64,000 bases of DNA from the NCBI GenBank assembly GCA_934317205.1, contig CAKREL010000001.1, positions 1 to 64,000 on the forward strand, written 5' to 3'. This DNA is from an uncultured Eubacterium sp. (GTDB lineage: Bacteria > Bacillota > Clostridia > Lachnospirales > Lachnospiraceae). The notes under the pieces are model-generated. The model made no database searches. It saw nothing but the letters and a program-made list of their open reading frames with translations, and was not told the origin of the DNA. The position numbers and the translations under genes are program-made. Below are positions 27,258 to 37,103 of the stretch, piece after piece (the stretch's first letter is position 1; every line of letters begins with the position of its first letter).

Positions 27258-28511
27258 TCATCTGTTCTGTTTTTCAGTTTTTACAGCATTTTTTGTTTTT
27301 GGTCTGCGGATTCCGAGGAATACAATAAATCCAATTATTGTCGCACCGATCATCATGATAACTGTGCTAAAATAAGACTGGCTGGAATCGTACAGTTTTC
27401 CTGCAATTGTGGATGCAAAAGATGCAATCAGCAGGTTTGTATTGATCAGTGAGAAATTCATCGGATAATAGGTCCTTCCGAAGAAATCACTGATGATGGC
27501 AGAATTGGTCGGTGTCACACCGCCATATGCGAACCCACCCACGCAGAAACCGATGATAATAAAGGTAAACTGTCCGGTTGACAGTGCAAGAATGAGAATC
27601 AGACCTGCGATAATAAAAATGATCATGTCCAGGATCATCGTTGGTTTGTAACCTTTTTTATCAAATAATCCACCAAAGATGACACGTCCGATTCCGTTTA
27701 AAATCGAGATTAGACCAACAACGGTCGCAATGGTTCCATCCGATACACTCGTACCGCCAACCTCTACAGCGATACCACTTGCCTGGGAAACCAAGACCAG
27801 ACCTGCTGCACTTACAACAATTGCCCAGATATAGTACAGCCAGAAAGATGGCTGTTTTATCATCTGACTAGAATTGATGTCCAATGCCGGCTCTCTGGAA
27901 TTTATCTTTTTTCTTGATGCTGGTGGTTGAAAATCCGCATCCGGTTTTACAAAAAAGAAACTGCAGATTATCATTACAACAAAAATTACGATTGCAAGTA
28001 CACGAAATGTTACTTTCCATTCGTCACCACCGGTGGATGGTGTCACTGCAGCAAAAATTTTTCCTACGATAAATGCACTCAGACCAAATCCCATCAACAA
28101 AATACCGGATATCAATCCCTGTTTATCTGGGAACCAGGCAGACATTGTACTCATGACCGCATTATAAGCAAATCCGGCGCCCAGTCCGCATAATATACCA
28201 AATCCAAGATAAAGCATTATGACGGAAGTTCCTGTGGTAGAAGCAACCAAAAAACCTGCCAGGAATAAAACGGCTGCTATCATAACATAGATTTTCGGAC
28301 TTGTTTTTTTCGCCAGTATTCCGGCAATCAGACAGCCGACACAGAAAAACGCCATAACCAACGTAAATGTCATGGATAACTGTGCGGCACTCCAATCTGG
28401 TCTGGAAGCAGCGATTGATTTTGAGATTACGGACCATGCATAGACAAGTCCGGCCAGCAGCAGTACGATCACGCCGATGACTGCATACACCCAACGATTT
28501 AATTTTTTCAT
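27258..28511 (-). CDS. MFS transporter, OxlT-like
   Basis: 417 residues from the ATG behind GGAGGGAAAGAG; the frame extends upstream without a site. Twelve predicted membrane helices. The N-terminal text (YAVIGVIVLLLAGLVYAWSV) and the helix 4-5 region (FGILCGLGAGFAYNAVMSTM) are typical of the oxalate:formate antiporter branch. That branch mostly carries small organic anions. It is transcribed ahead of the iron alcohol dehydrogenase with a 56-nt gap, so probably co-transcribed. The cargo is likely the substrate or product of the dehydratase pathway. Confidence 0.85.
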   Translation of the reverse strand: MKKLNRWVYAVIGVIVLLLAGLVYAWSVISKSIAASRPDWSAAQLSMTFTLVMAFFCVGCLIAGILAKKTSPKIYVMIAAVLFLAGFLVASTTGTSVIMLYLGFGILCGLGAGFAYNAVMSTMSAWFPDKQGLISGILLMGFGLSAFIVGKIFAAVTPSTGGDEWKVTFRVLAIVIFVVMIICSFFFVKPDADFQPPASRKKINSREPALDINSSQMIKQPSFWLYYIWAIVVSAAGLVLVSQASGIAVEVGGTSVSDGTIATVVGLISILNGIGRVIFGGLFDKKGYKPTMILDMIIFIIAGLILILALSTGQFTFIIIGFCVGGFAYGGVTPTNSAIISDFFGRTYYPMNFSLINTNLLIASFASTIAGKLYDSSQSYFSTVIMMIGATIIGFIVFLGIRRPKTKNAVKTEKQNR

Positions 28512-28583
28512 CTTACTCTTTCCCTCCTGTATTGGATTTTGTTTTCTAAAACATAACATTTGAGAAGCCCAAATTCATCTGAA

Positions 28584-28620
28584 AAAACGCACAAACCGTA
28601 TTTTCGGTTTGTGCGTTTTT
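28584..28620. terminator. Bidirectional terminator after the PucR-type regulator genes
   Basis: AAAACGCACAAACCG, TATTTT, CGGTTTGTGCGTTTT: a 15-bp perfect stem with A- and T-tails, between the regulator gene end and the MFS promoter region. Confidence 0.85.
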
Positions 28621-28705
28621 GAAATAGTGTTTAGCTTAGTCGGACGGATATTCGTAATTAAAGTGGAGGACGTCCTTGAGCTGGTTAAACATGAAACATC
28701 CTTTT

Positions 28706-30235
28706 TTATGACTTCTGCTGATTCTGGATCAGGAACGAAGAAAAAAGCATTGGAATTCGTTCTTCCGAATCGGCGATTTCAAATCCCAGCAGTTCCTCAA
28801 TCTTTCTGATGCGGTACAGCAGGGAATTGCGGTGGATTTCCAGTATGTCAGCTGTTGCATTCATACTGCAGTTATTCTGCAGATAGCAGATCAGTGTTGG
28901 CAGATAGTCTGTATGGTTCTGGATATCAAACTCTTGAATTTTATACAGTGCGGAATGATATAACGTCTGTTCCGGGAACTCTTCATGCAAAATAAACAAA
29001 CAATGTTCCTTATAGTAGTCTTTGTAAAACAATATGTTCGAACCGTTTTTGGGCTGCCCTTTATCCAGAATAAATTGCAACTGGTTCCATACTTGACGCG
29101 TCTGATCCAGATTCATATATGTCGAGCTGCATGCACATACTGCATCATTGGTGATCAGCAAGTATTGCAGCATGCTCAAGCAGGCAGATAAATCTGTCGA
29201 ACCGTCCACCAGAACTGCAATATTGGAATTAATCAATGCACAATGGCATCCATTAATAATATGGCGAATCTGGTTCATGATTTCATAATGATAAGTTGTT
29301 CGAAATTGTAGAAAATTAGTGAATTTGATACATAGAATCTGCCAGGTCTGATTTGGATCCAGATGAAACTTATCCATATGTATCTTTAAAAAGTCTGCTG
29401 AATGCTCTGGATTCAGAATTAGTTCTTCCATAAATAAAGCAAAATCACTGTCTTTATTTGACTGGTTTTTTTCATATACAGACACAAGCTGTTCCAGATA
29501 CGCTACAAAAAAATCAAACAGACAGATATCAGCCGGGTGATATTCTTTCTTATCTGCTTTATGAAATCCGATAAAAAAGGAAGTATATGCATCTTTTCGG
29601 ATTTTATATACCCGGAGTCGATTTCCACTGATACTGCTAATTACTTCACACATACCCTTTTCTCCAACTTCTTCCAATGTCGGATTACTTCGATTAATAA
29701 TATTCAGGAAATGATAACCGTATCCGTGGCTCAGACTAAACAGAAGCGTGTCCTGCTGTTCACAGTCCTTTGTCACAGCCAGAATCTGATGATTGATGTC
29801 CATCATCGCCATCGGCAGTGTAATCATTTCATTTCCGATATCAATAGCTTCTTGATAACTGCCATCGGAAGTAAGCAGAGCGAGCAGTTTCTGCTCCCAG
29901 TTATTGTATCGGTGAAAAATATCCCCAAGCTGATTGACATAGGAAAATATATCAGACAGATCAGCACGTAAAAATAAATAATTAGAGTTTTCCAGATAAG
30001 TCAGCTCACATTCTTCCTTACAAAAAATTATGAAGTTCAAGGTTTGTCCCTGGATAGACTTTTTAACTTTATCTGAAAGGTCTGCCGGCATACACAGGTA
30101 AAGAATATTTTCTTCAAAGTCCTGAATAGAACTTTCATATAACTTAAAGGACAGCAGAAATGATTCATTAATAATATGGTTCTGCTCAATCTTATTCGCG
30201 AGTTCCTTTTGAATATATTCCATTTTTATATACAT
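28706..30235 (-). CDS. PucR/CdaR-type transcriptional regulator (first of twins)
   Basis: 509 residues. The C-terminal helix-turn-helix of the PucR family is clear (LICYLQNNCSMNATADIL and IHRNSLLYRIRKIEELLGF). The middle has a GGDEF-like/CdaR fold, and the N-terminal half is a sensor with a partner sequence in the neighbouring regulator (GYGYHFLNIINRSNPTLEEV). AGGAGAAAG precedes the ATG. It lies 23 nt after its paralogue and is co-transcribed with it. It probably senses a pathway metabolite and controls the dehydratase genes. Such regulators usually activate. Confidence 0.88.
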   Translation of the reverse strand: MYIKMEYIQKELANKIEQNHIINESFLLSFKLYESSIQDFEENILYLCMPADLSDKVKKSIQGQTLNFIIFCKEECELTYLENSNYLFLRADLSDIFSYVNQLGDIFHRYNNWEQKLLALLTSDGSYQEAIDIGNEMITLPMAMMDINHQILAVTKDCEQQDTLLFSLSHGYGYHFLNIINRSNPTLEEVGEKGMCEVISSISGNRLRVYKIRKDAYTSFFIGFHKADKKEYHPADICLFDFFVAYLEQLVSVYEKNQSNKDSDFALFMEELILNPEHSADFLKIHMDKFHLDPNQTWQILCIKFTNFLQFRTTYHYEIMNQIRHIINGCHCALINSNIAVLVDGSTDLSACLSMLQYLLITNDAVCACSSTYMNLDQTRQVWNQLQFILDKGQPKNGSNILFYKDYYKEHCLFILHEEFPEQTLYHSALYKIQEFDIQNHTDYLPTLICYLQNNCSMNATADILEIHRNSLLYRIRKIEELLGFEIADSEERIPMLFSSFLIQNQQKS

Positions 30236-30258
30236 GATCTTTCTCCTTTTTCACAGAA

Positions 30259-31797
30259 TCATAAACAAGCCTCAGCATCTTGCGTCATTGTTACAAAGAA
30301 CGAGGAAAACAGCATTTTTTCCCGTTCTTCTGATGTAGAAATTTTAAAATTCAGAATTTCCTCAATCTTTTTGATTCTGTACTGAAGCGAATTTCTGTGA
30401 ATATACAAAGCAGCCGCAGTAGAGGACACACTGCATTTATTTTGTAGATAGCTTGCAAGAGTCATCAGATATTCGGTCTTGTTTTCCTGATCATATTGAT
30501 ATAACACATGAAATGCCGGATGATATAACGTTTCAAATGGAAATTGGTCTTTTAGTACGGAGATACAATGCGGCATAAGGTATTCGTCATAAGAAACTTC
30601 CCGGCGTTCATCTTTCCAGTTTTCCATTACATACATCATCTGTCGCCATACTTTTCCAATATCAGTAATATCGTCAAAATGATTGCTGATCACACATTTT
30701 AATCCATATTTTTTCAATGTATTTTTCAGATATGCCCAGTCACTTTCTGTCTCTTTTCTGGAAAGAATTCCAATATAACTGTTCAAGTGAAAACACTTCA
30801 TGTTCGGAAGAGATTTCTCCACCGTATTCATAAATTCCGGATATTCTGCCTCTGGACGTAACACCTGTGTTGTAAAGGTACACACATACAGTTTATAAAT
30901 GTCGCATTGTTTATACTTAAAATAATCTAAGGAACGATATAAAATTTCTTCTTCCATCCGTCCATTTTGAATGATATCAATCATAAACTGTTCGAACAGA
31001 TTGCTGCGCATTGTCATTTCCTTTAATGGCTTGTTTGCCGCCAGTTGTTCCAGAATATCAATCAGCATATCATATAATTCCAGTGTATATTCTGCAAAGG
31101 GATGAGCATCTTGTTTGTGTAGTCCGATATATCCAATCGATCTTCCCTTGGCTCGGATTGTCGCCACCCGCAGTCTGTGATGGCTGACTGTATTGATTAC
31201 TTCTTTTACCAGACACTTGTCTAATTCCGGAAGTGTCGGATTACTTGTACTGATAATATCCACACAGGGATAACCGTATCCGCTGAGCATGGAATTATAT
31301 AAGATATCATCGGTCTTTATCTGCTTGTTGATAGCAAGGACTCTGTGATTGATATCAAGCATACACATTGGAATTTTGATTTTTTCATAAGCCAGATCAA
31401 TAATTTTCTGCAAAGATGCATTGGATGCAGATAGAGAAATCATCTGTCGCTCCCATTCTTGATAAGAAAGAAAAATCGATTCAAGACGATTGATGAAACT
31501 AAATAATGATGTTTGTTCTGTAATGAAAATATATTCGCTGTTTTTCAATAATTTTTCAATATCCTCATATTCGTTGCCATGAATGATAAAGCATCGGTCA
31601 TTAAATGCAACTCCCTGCTCAGCAAGATGACGTAATGTCATAGTCTGGCACAAATATACGAAATCTGGATTCAATTCCTTATCGGATTTGCTTAGAATCT
31701 TCAGCCCTGTTACTTTTGTACTGTTTTGTTCCTGAAGATGTGAAAAGTTGATAATGCCTGACAGTTCACTCGCAATCAGAGCCATACTTAGTTTCAT
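30259..31797 (-). CDS. PucR/CdaR-type transcriptional regulator (second of twins)
   Basis: 512 residues and colinear with the regulator encoded after it: shared GYGYPCVDIISTSNPTLPEL sensor segment and C-terminal SYLQNKCSVSSTAAALYIHR plus NSLQYRIKKIEEILNF helix-turn-helix. The two arose by tandem duplication, and moderate divergence suggests they now recognise different signals or partners, perhaps one for each glycyl radical enzyme branch. AAAAGGAGGACG precedes the ATG. It is divergent from the MFS/second dehydratase unit. Confidence 0.88.
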   Translation of the reverse strand: MKLSMALIASELSGIINFSHLQEQNSTKVTGLKILSKSDKELNPDFVYLCQTMTLRHLAEQGVAFNDRCFIIHGNEYEDIEKLLKNSEYIFITEQTSLFSFINRLESIFLSYQEWERQMISLSASNASLQKIIDLAYEKIKIPMCMLDINHRVLAINKQIKTDDILYNSMLSGYGYPCVDIISTSNPTLPELDKCLVKEVINTVSHHRLRVATIRAKGRSIGYIGLHKQDAHPFAEYTLELYDMLIDILEQLAANKPLKEMTMRSNLFEQFMIDIIQNGRMEEEILYRSLDYFKYKQCDIYKLYVCTFTTQVLRPEAEYPEFMNTVEKSLPNMKCFHLNSYIGILSRKETESDWAYLKNTLKKYGLKCVISNHFDDITDIGKVWRQMMYVMENWKDERREVSYDEYLMPHCISVLKDQFPFETLYHPAFHVLYQYDQENKTEYLMTLASYLQNKCSVSSTAAALYIHRNSLQYRIKKIEEILNFKISTSEEREKMLFSSFFVTMTQDAEACL

Positions 31798-31855
31798 AAT
31801 TCGTCCTCCTTTTAAAATATATCTACTGCCTAATTGTTATACTCTAAGTGTTTTC

Positions 31856-31888
31856 ATTATAGCATATAATTTAATAATTGAATTGTGC
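31856..31888 (-). promoter_or_regulatory. Probable promoter and operator of the regulator pair
   Basis: On the minus strand a TATAAT (31856-31861) has a GCACAA box (31883-31888) where the -35 should be. The same box occurs in other intergenic regions of the cluster. The -35 is weak. Confidence 0.4.
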
Positions 31889-32206
31889 GAATTGAACAAA
31901 GAACTGTATATGAAAATGCAGAAAAGTATTTTTTTCGTAAAAAAAGAACAAAGAACAATTGATATCTTCCGTAAATTGCCCAAATCACAAATCACAAATT
32001 CAAAAATCGGTGCGGATAAATGTCAGTGTGACTTGTTGTTGATGGGAGACTTTGTAATGGAATGTGCAAAGATGTCAAAATCTAAAATCAGATTGAACAA
32101 AAGCAACGAATACAAAAAGTGGGAAAGAAAATATAATAACCTTGCAAGCGTAAAAAGACTTTTGGATTTTAACTGGTCAAGGGTTTTTCAGAAAGGAGAA
32201 GAAATT
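31889..32206. other. Long leader region before the second MFS gene
   Basis: 318 nt between the regulator promoter and the MFS start. The frame of the MFS gene is open throughout, but the translation (many Lys/Arg/Ser, no hydrophobicity) does not look like protein and lacks a ribosome site. The MFS gene's GAAAGGAGAAG site is at 32191-32201. No clear hairpin found. Confidence 0.4.
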
Positions 32207-33391
32207 ATGGAAAAAACAGTTAACAAAGGTAAAGTAAAAGTGGGTATTTACTTATGCGCAATATTAATGATGGGTGTTATTGCCGTATCAAGTAATCTGG
32301 CAAACATTATTGCAGCATTTCCGGAGGCAAATCAGACATTGGTTATTACATATATGATTTCAGTACCATGTCTGATTGTTATACCGATGACAATCCTCTC
32401 CGGTATCCTGATGAGATTCATACCTTCCAAGGTATTGATGATTGTTGGTGTTTTACTCTGGCTCATTGGTGGAGTAATTCCGTATTTCATGGATAGTCTT
32501 ACCGCCATCCTTGGCATGCGTGTTATCTTTGGTATCGGTATTGGTCTTGTTCAGTCACTTTGTTCCGCATTGGTAGTAGAAAACTTCGAAGATCCTGATG
32601 AGCGCAGCAAAATTATGGGAAATCAAACAGCATTTCAGATGCTCGGTGCAATCATTTTCTCAATCGTAGCCGGAAACCTCGGAACTATTCACTGGAACAT
32701 CGCATTTTTAGTTCATTTAATGGCTATCGTTTCTTTAGTAGCAGCAATCGTTTGCCTGCCATATAAGAAACCGGAAAAAGTTACCAATACTGGTGAAAAA
32801 ATTAAATTCCAGCCAACCGGTATGATGTGGGTATGGTGTATCTCCTTCTTCATCTTCATGATCGCAGGACAGTCTTACTCCAACTTCGCATCTTCCATTA
32901 TTACAGAAGCAAACCTTGGAAGTTCCGCAGCAGCAGGTTACTCTCTGGCATTATTCGCATTAGGCGGACTGATTATGGGATTCATTTTTGGTAAGATCGC
33001 AAAAGCGTGCAAAAAACTGACACTTACCGTAGGTTGTGTATTACTGGCAATTTCCTACCTGATCATGACACTTGCTCCAAGCCTTGTAGTTTCCTACATT
33101 GGTGCATTTATCTGTGGTCTCGCATTTTCAATCTGCATGCCTTGTATTATGACAGGTGCCGGAAACTCTGTAGCAGTTACATCTTCTGCAATGGCAGTTT
33201 CCATCGCAACATGTTTACAGAATGCTGGAATGTCCGTTTGCCCATATATCGTTACACCAATCGGTACAGCATTAAATGCATCTAATCCAAGATTTACAGC
33301 TAATCAGTGGGGAATGATTGCAGCTATGATCATTGTATTAGTATTTGCAGTTGTATTTGCATTCATTAATTTGAAAGCAAAGGATAAATAA
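32207..33391 (+). CDS. MFS transporter of the second dehydratase unit
   Basis: 394 residues from the ATG behind GAAAGGAG; twelve membrane helices. The start matches family expectations (VKVGIYLCAILMMG, then helix 1). It has the short loops and RIFGIGIGLVQS-like helix 4 region of anion/aromatic carriers (CynX/NimT-like impression), and it is not closely related to the OxlT-like carrier at 27.3 kb. It is followed after 105 nt by the second glycyl radical enzyme gene, so it probably imports that enzyme's substrate. Confidence 0.82.
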   Translation: MEKTVNKGKVKVGIYLCAILMMGVIAVSSNLANIIAAFPEANQTLVITYMISVPCLIVIPMTILSGILMRFIPSKVLMIVGVLLWLIGGVIPYFMDSLTAILGMRVIFGIGIGLVQSLCSALVVENFEDPDERSKIMGNQTAFQMLGAIIFSIVAGNLGTIHWNIAFLVHLMAIVSLVAAIVCLPYKKPEKVTNTGEKIKFQPTGMMWVWCISFFIFMIAGQSYSNFASSIITEANLGSSAAAGYSLALFALGGLIMGFIFGKIAKACKKLTLTVGCVLLAISYLIMTLAPSLVVSYIGAFICGLAFSICMPCIMTGAGNSVAVTSSAMAVSIATCLQNAGMSVCPYIVTPIGTALNASNPRFTANQWGMIAAMIIVLVFAVVFAFINLKAKDK

Positions 33392-33496
33392 CTATAAAAC
33401 GTAAGACCAGTAAATGATCCATATTTAAAATTTAATGAAAAAAAACTAACTTACGCAACATGTGTACGAAAAAACAGAAAAAAGGAGAAGATAATT

Positions 33497-35989
33497 ATGA
33501 TCGCAGAAGGCATTACCAAGGCAAACAGACCAGAAGCAATTGAACCTTATGATAAAGTATGGGGCGTTGGTGTATCCGGATTGGATGAAGATATTTCACC
33601 GTTTCCGCGTGTAAATAAAATGCTGGAGAAGACAAAAAATGCAACCAGTATGGTTGATACACAGAGAGCCGTTATTTTAACAGAAGCATATGAAAAATAC
33701 AAAGCTGATCCACAGATCATCAAAGTTGCCAAAGCATTTCGTGATATCGTATCCAAAGTAGATATCCGAATCGAAGAAGATGAACTGATCGTTGGAGAGA
33801 TTGCAGCTCCTGCATGGCACGCTCCGTTATATCCGGACTTTTCCATCCGCTGGCTGAGACAGGAAATGGACGATACCTCTATTCCGGATTTTTCACAGAG
33901 AGCAAATGACGCATATGTGGTAACTGAAGAAGTTCGTGAAGTCATCCGCGAGATTTATCCGAAATGGGACGGTGTGTCCAACGAAGATCTGATCCGCCAC
34001 GCATTAGATCCAGAAGATGCCAAAGGAAGTTCCCTGATGGGTAACGGCATGTATGCAAACGATTTGTATTCCTACAACGGAATCGGACATATCAGCGTAG
34101 ATTACTATACCTTATTATCCGTAGGTTATGGTGGATTAAAGAAAAAAGTAGAGGAAAAACTTGCAACCATCGAAGCAGGTGCAGATCCTCTGAATATCAA
34201 ACGCAGAATCTTCTGGGAAGCTCAGTTAATCTCTCTGGAAGCAGCAATGACATACTTCAAGAGATATGGTGCACTGGCAAAAGAGCAGGCAGCAACATGC
34301 ACAGATCCGACCAGAAAGGCAGAACTGGAAAAAATCGCCTCCAACTGTGAATGGGTTTCCGAAAATCCGGCAAGAGATTTCTGGGAAGCAATGCAGTTAT
34401 GGTATGGTGCAACCAACTTAATCCTCATCGAGTCCAACGGACATTCCGTAACTTACGGACGTCTTGACCGCATCATGGCTCCGTATTACGCAGAGGGAAG
34501 TATCCCGCGAGAGCTTTGTCAGGAACTGATCGAGTGCTCCTTCATCAAGATGGATCATTTAAGAAAAATCAGAGGTTTTGGTGAGACACAGATTGCTTCC
34601 GGTATCGGCTGGGGCGGAACTGCTTTAAATGTCGGTGGTGTAGGACCGGACGGCGAAGATATTGTAAATGATATTTCCTATATGGTACTGGATGCACACG
34701 CACATACACGTATTACCAACCCTTGGATGGGAGTCAGACTTTCTGATAAGAATCCGAAAGAGTTCTGGATCAAGGTATTTAACGTAATTCGTATCGGTAC
34801 TGGTGAGCCGAAGATATACAATGATGATAAAGTTATCGAGTCCATGTTAAACTACGGAGTGCCGATTGAAGAAGCAAGAGACTGGGTCGGCATCGGCTGT
34901 GTAGAACCAGAAGTACCAGGTTATTCTTATGGATGGCATGATGCAGATTACTTTAATACCGCAAAATGCTTCAGCTTCGCATTAAACGGTGGACGCGATC
35001 CACAGACCGGAGAGCAGATGGGACCGGACTGCGGTACACTGGAAACATTTGAAACATTTGATGACGTAAAGAAAGCCTTTGAAGTTCAGTTAAAATACTG
35101 GATCAACCATATGGTAGCCTGCATCACAACCATGGATTATGTACATCAGAAAAATAAACCGTTACCGTATCTGTCCTTGTTAGTACATGATTGTATAGAA
35201 AGCGGTCAGGATATCAGCTGTGGCGGTGCACGTTATAATTGGACAGGACCGCAGTGCGTAGGTCTTGGTACAGTGGCAGATTCTCTTGCAACGATCAAAC
35301 AGCTTATCTTTGATGAGAAAAAGATCACAGGTGCAGAACTTGCGCAGGCATTGGCTGATAATTGGGAAGGCCATGAAGCACTTCGTGCTTATATCAATTC
35401 CGATGCGGTACATCATTATGGAAATGATGATGACTATGCGGATGAGCTTGCTCAGTACGTTATGAATACATATTGTTCTTTCTTAGAGCACAGACCAAAT
35501 GCCCGTGGTGGCGAATTCAGACCAGGCGTTTATTCCGTATCCATCAATGTTCCTTGTGGAATGGGTTGTATGGCAACTCCGGACGGTCGAGTAGCAGGTG
35601 AACCAGTATCCGACTGTCTTGGACCAGATCATCCAGGTGGAGAATCTCATGATGTACGAGGACCGTTGGCTGTTGCAAATTCACTTGCAAAATTGGATCA
35701 GGCTCGTATTGCAAATGGTGTCATCCTGAACTGGAAATTTACACCGGATACCTTAAGCGGAGATACAGGACTTTCCAACTTTATGAATTTAATGCAGGGA
35801 TACTTCCATAAAGGCGGAATGCAGTCACAGTTCAACGTTACAAACAAACAGATTCTTCAGAAAGCACAGAATAATCCGAAGAAATATAAAGACCTGATGG
35901 TTCGTGTGGCTGGTTACTCCGCATTCTTTACAGAATTAAGTCCGGAACTTCAGTCTGATCTGATTGGAAGAACGGAATTATCTTTCTAA
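33497..35989 (+). CDS. Glycyl radical enzyme, diol-dehydratase-like (second copy)
   Basis: 830 residues, the same length as the first copy and opening with the same EAIEPYDKVWGVG block. Thiyl Cys468 in GIGCVEP; glycyl Gly806 in VRVAGYSAFF. Diol-binding residues are kept: His in GIGHISVDY, His-Ser in ESNGHSVT, Glu two and Asp 14 residues after the Cys (YGWHDADYF). Differences near the pocket (GETQIASGIGWGGTALN in place of SVEVFANGGIGGPALT) suggest a different substrate. AAAAGGAGAAG precedes the ATG. Its activase gene follows after a hairpin. Confidence 0.92.
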   Translation: MIAEGITKANRPEAIEPYDKVWGVGVSGLDEDISPFPRVNKMLEKTKNATSMVDTQRAVILTEAYEKYKADPQIIKVAKAFRDIVSKVDIRIEEDELIVGEIAAPAWHAPLYPDFSIRWLRQEMDDTSIPDFSQRANDAYVVTEEVREVIREIYPKWDGVSNEDLIRHALDPEDAKGSSLMGNGMYANDLYSYNGIGHISVDYYTLLSVGYGGLKKKVEEKLATIEAGADPLNIKRRIFWEAQLISLEAAMTYFKRYGALAKEQAATCTDPTRKAELEKIASNCEWVSENPARDFWEAMQLWYGATNLILIESNGHSVTYGRLDRIMAPYYAEGSIPRELCQELIECSFIKMDHLRKIRGFGETQIASGIGWGGTALNVGGVGPDGEDIVNDISYMVLDAHAHTRITNPWMGVRLSDKNPKEFWIKVFNVIRIGTGEPKIYNDDKVIESMLNYGVPIEEARDWVGIGCVEPEVPGYSYGWHDADYFNTAKCFSFALNGGRDPQTGEQMGPDCGTLETFETFDDVKKAFEVQLKYWINHMVACITTMDYVHQKNKPLPYLSLLVHDCIESGQDISCGGARYNWTGPQCVGLGTVADSLATIKQLIFDEKKITGAELAQALADNWEGHEALRAYINSDAVHHYGNDDDYADELAQYVMNTYCSFLEHRPNARGGEFRPGVYSVSINVPCGMGCMATPDGRVAGEPVSDCLGPDHPGGESHDVRGPLAVANSLAKLDQARIANGVILNWKFTPDTLSGDTGLSNFMNLMQGYFHKGGMQSQFNVTNKQILQKAQNNPKKYKDLMVRVAGYSAFFTELSPELQSDLIGRTELSF

Positions 35990-36019
35990 AACCATAGCGC
36001 ACTAAACGATTCTTTCTAA

Positions 36020-36057
36020 TGGAAATGCCTCAAAACCTTATAGGCTTTGGGGCATTT
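36020..36057 (+). terminator. Terminator or attenuator between the second dehydratase and its activase
   Basis: AAATGCC-T-CAAA pairs with TTTG-G-GGCATTT and is followed by TC-rich sequence. Weak tail, so partial read-through into the activase gene would give the small amount of activase needed. Confidence 0.65.
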
Positions 36058-36094
36058 TCAACAAAACTACAAGTACAGAAAAAGGGGGACTATT

Positions 36095-37066
36095 ATGGGA
36101 GGAAAAACAGGAATTGTATTTAATATACAGCGATTTACGGTACATGATGGTCCGGGAATCCGCACAGAGATTTTCTTAAAAGGATGTCCGATGCGCTGCA
36201 GATGGTGCAGTAATCCGGAAAGCATCAATCCAAAACGTCAGCTCGGATTTTACCCCTCCAAATGTATCGGCAAAGATAAATGCGGATTCTGCCTGAAAGC
36301 ATGTCCAAAGGGCGGAGCACCTCTGGAATTTACAGAAGACGGCATCGTTATCGGAAGCAATCTGCAATGCCTTTCCTGTATGAAATGTACCGAAGCATGT
36401 TTTACACATGCTATCAAATCCTGGGGCGATGTCATGACCGTCGATCAGGTCATGGATGCCATTATGGAGGATGAAATTTATTATGAAAAATCTGGCGGTG
36501 GCGTCACCTTGAATGGTGGGGAAGTAGCCGTACAGTGGGAATTTGCAATTGAAGTTTTGAAAGCCTGCCGGGAAAAAGGAGTCAATACCTGCGTGGAGAC
36601 AAGTATGCACTGTCCTTCTGATATTTTGGCAAAATTTTATCCATACACAGATTTGTTTTTTACTGATATCAAAAATATGGATACTGAAATACACAAAAAA
36701 TGGTCCGGGAAAGGAAACGAATTAATTCTGGAAAACATTAAACAGACTGCAAAAGCAGGTAAAAAGATGGTTGTTCGTGTTCCGGTTATACCACAGATCA
36801 ATGACAGCGATGAAAATATGCGTGCAACAGCAGCTTTTTTGAAAGAAAATACGGGTGACAGTCTTGTTCAGGTTCAGTTGTTGCCATACCGCAAAATGGG
36901 GATTGAAAAATATAACTCTCTGGGAATCCCTTATCCGATGGGAGATGATTATAAAATGCAGGAACGTTCAGTATGGGAAGCTAATCTGCTACGAATCCGT
37001 GATATGCTCCGGGAGGAATATCAACTTCCGGTAGAAGCTGGATCCAGTGAGAAAATTGAAATCTAA
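36095..37066 (+). CDS. Glycyl radical enzyme activating enzyme (second copy)
   Basis: 323 residues from the ATG behind AAAGGGGGAC. Cluster motif [14 protein letters not shown], ferredoxin insert with [14 protein letters not shown] and [11 protein letters not shown], and LNGGEVA for SAM binding. It activates the dehydratase encoded just before it. It is the paralogue of the activase at 17.5 kb, so the two dehydratase-activase pairs were duplicated together or recruited from the same source. Confidence 0.94.
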   Translation: MGGKTGIVFNIQRFTVHDGPGIRTEIFLKGCPMRCRWCSNPESINPKRQLGFYPSKCIGKDKCGFCLKACPKGGAPLEFTEDGIVIGSNLQCLSCMKCTEACFTHAIKSWGDVMTVDQVMDAIMEDEIYYEKSGGGVTLNGGEVAVQWEFAIEVLKACREKGVNTCVETSMHCPSDILAKFYPYTDLFFTDIKNMDTEIHKKWSGKGNELILENIKQTAKAGKKMVVRVPVIPQINDSDENMRATAAFLKENTGDSLVQVQLLPYRKMGIEKYNSLGIPYPMGDDYKMQERSVWEANLLRIRDMLREEYQLPVEAGSSEKIEI

Positions 37067-37071
37067 ACATA

Positions 37072-37103
37072 TAGGATTAGGGTGTCAAAACACCCTAATC
37101 CTG
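37072..37103. terminator. Bidirectional terminator of convergent activase and DUF4125 genes
   Basis: GGATTAGGGTGT, CAAA, ACACCCTAATCC; a 12-bp perfect stem. The DUF4125 stop codon lies inside it. Confidence 0.8.

Noticed and set aside
20562-28511. Bacterial microcompartment locus
   Set aside because: No shell protein genes, no PduL, and no targeting extension on the aldehyde dehydrogenase.
28584-28620. GCACAA inverted repeat as an operator
   Set aside because: The 15-bp stem with A- and T-tails right after the regulator gene is better explained as a terminator, so it was not counted among the operator boxes.
31748-32206. In-frame N-terminal extension of the second MFS transporter
   Set aside because: The added 153 residues are charged and non-hydrophobic, overlap the divergent regulator promoter, and lack a ribosome site; a strong site stands before the ATG at 32207.
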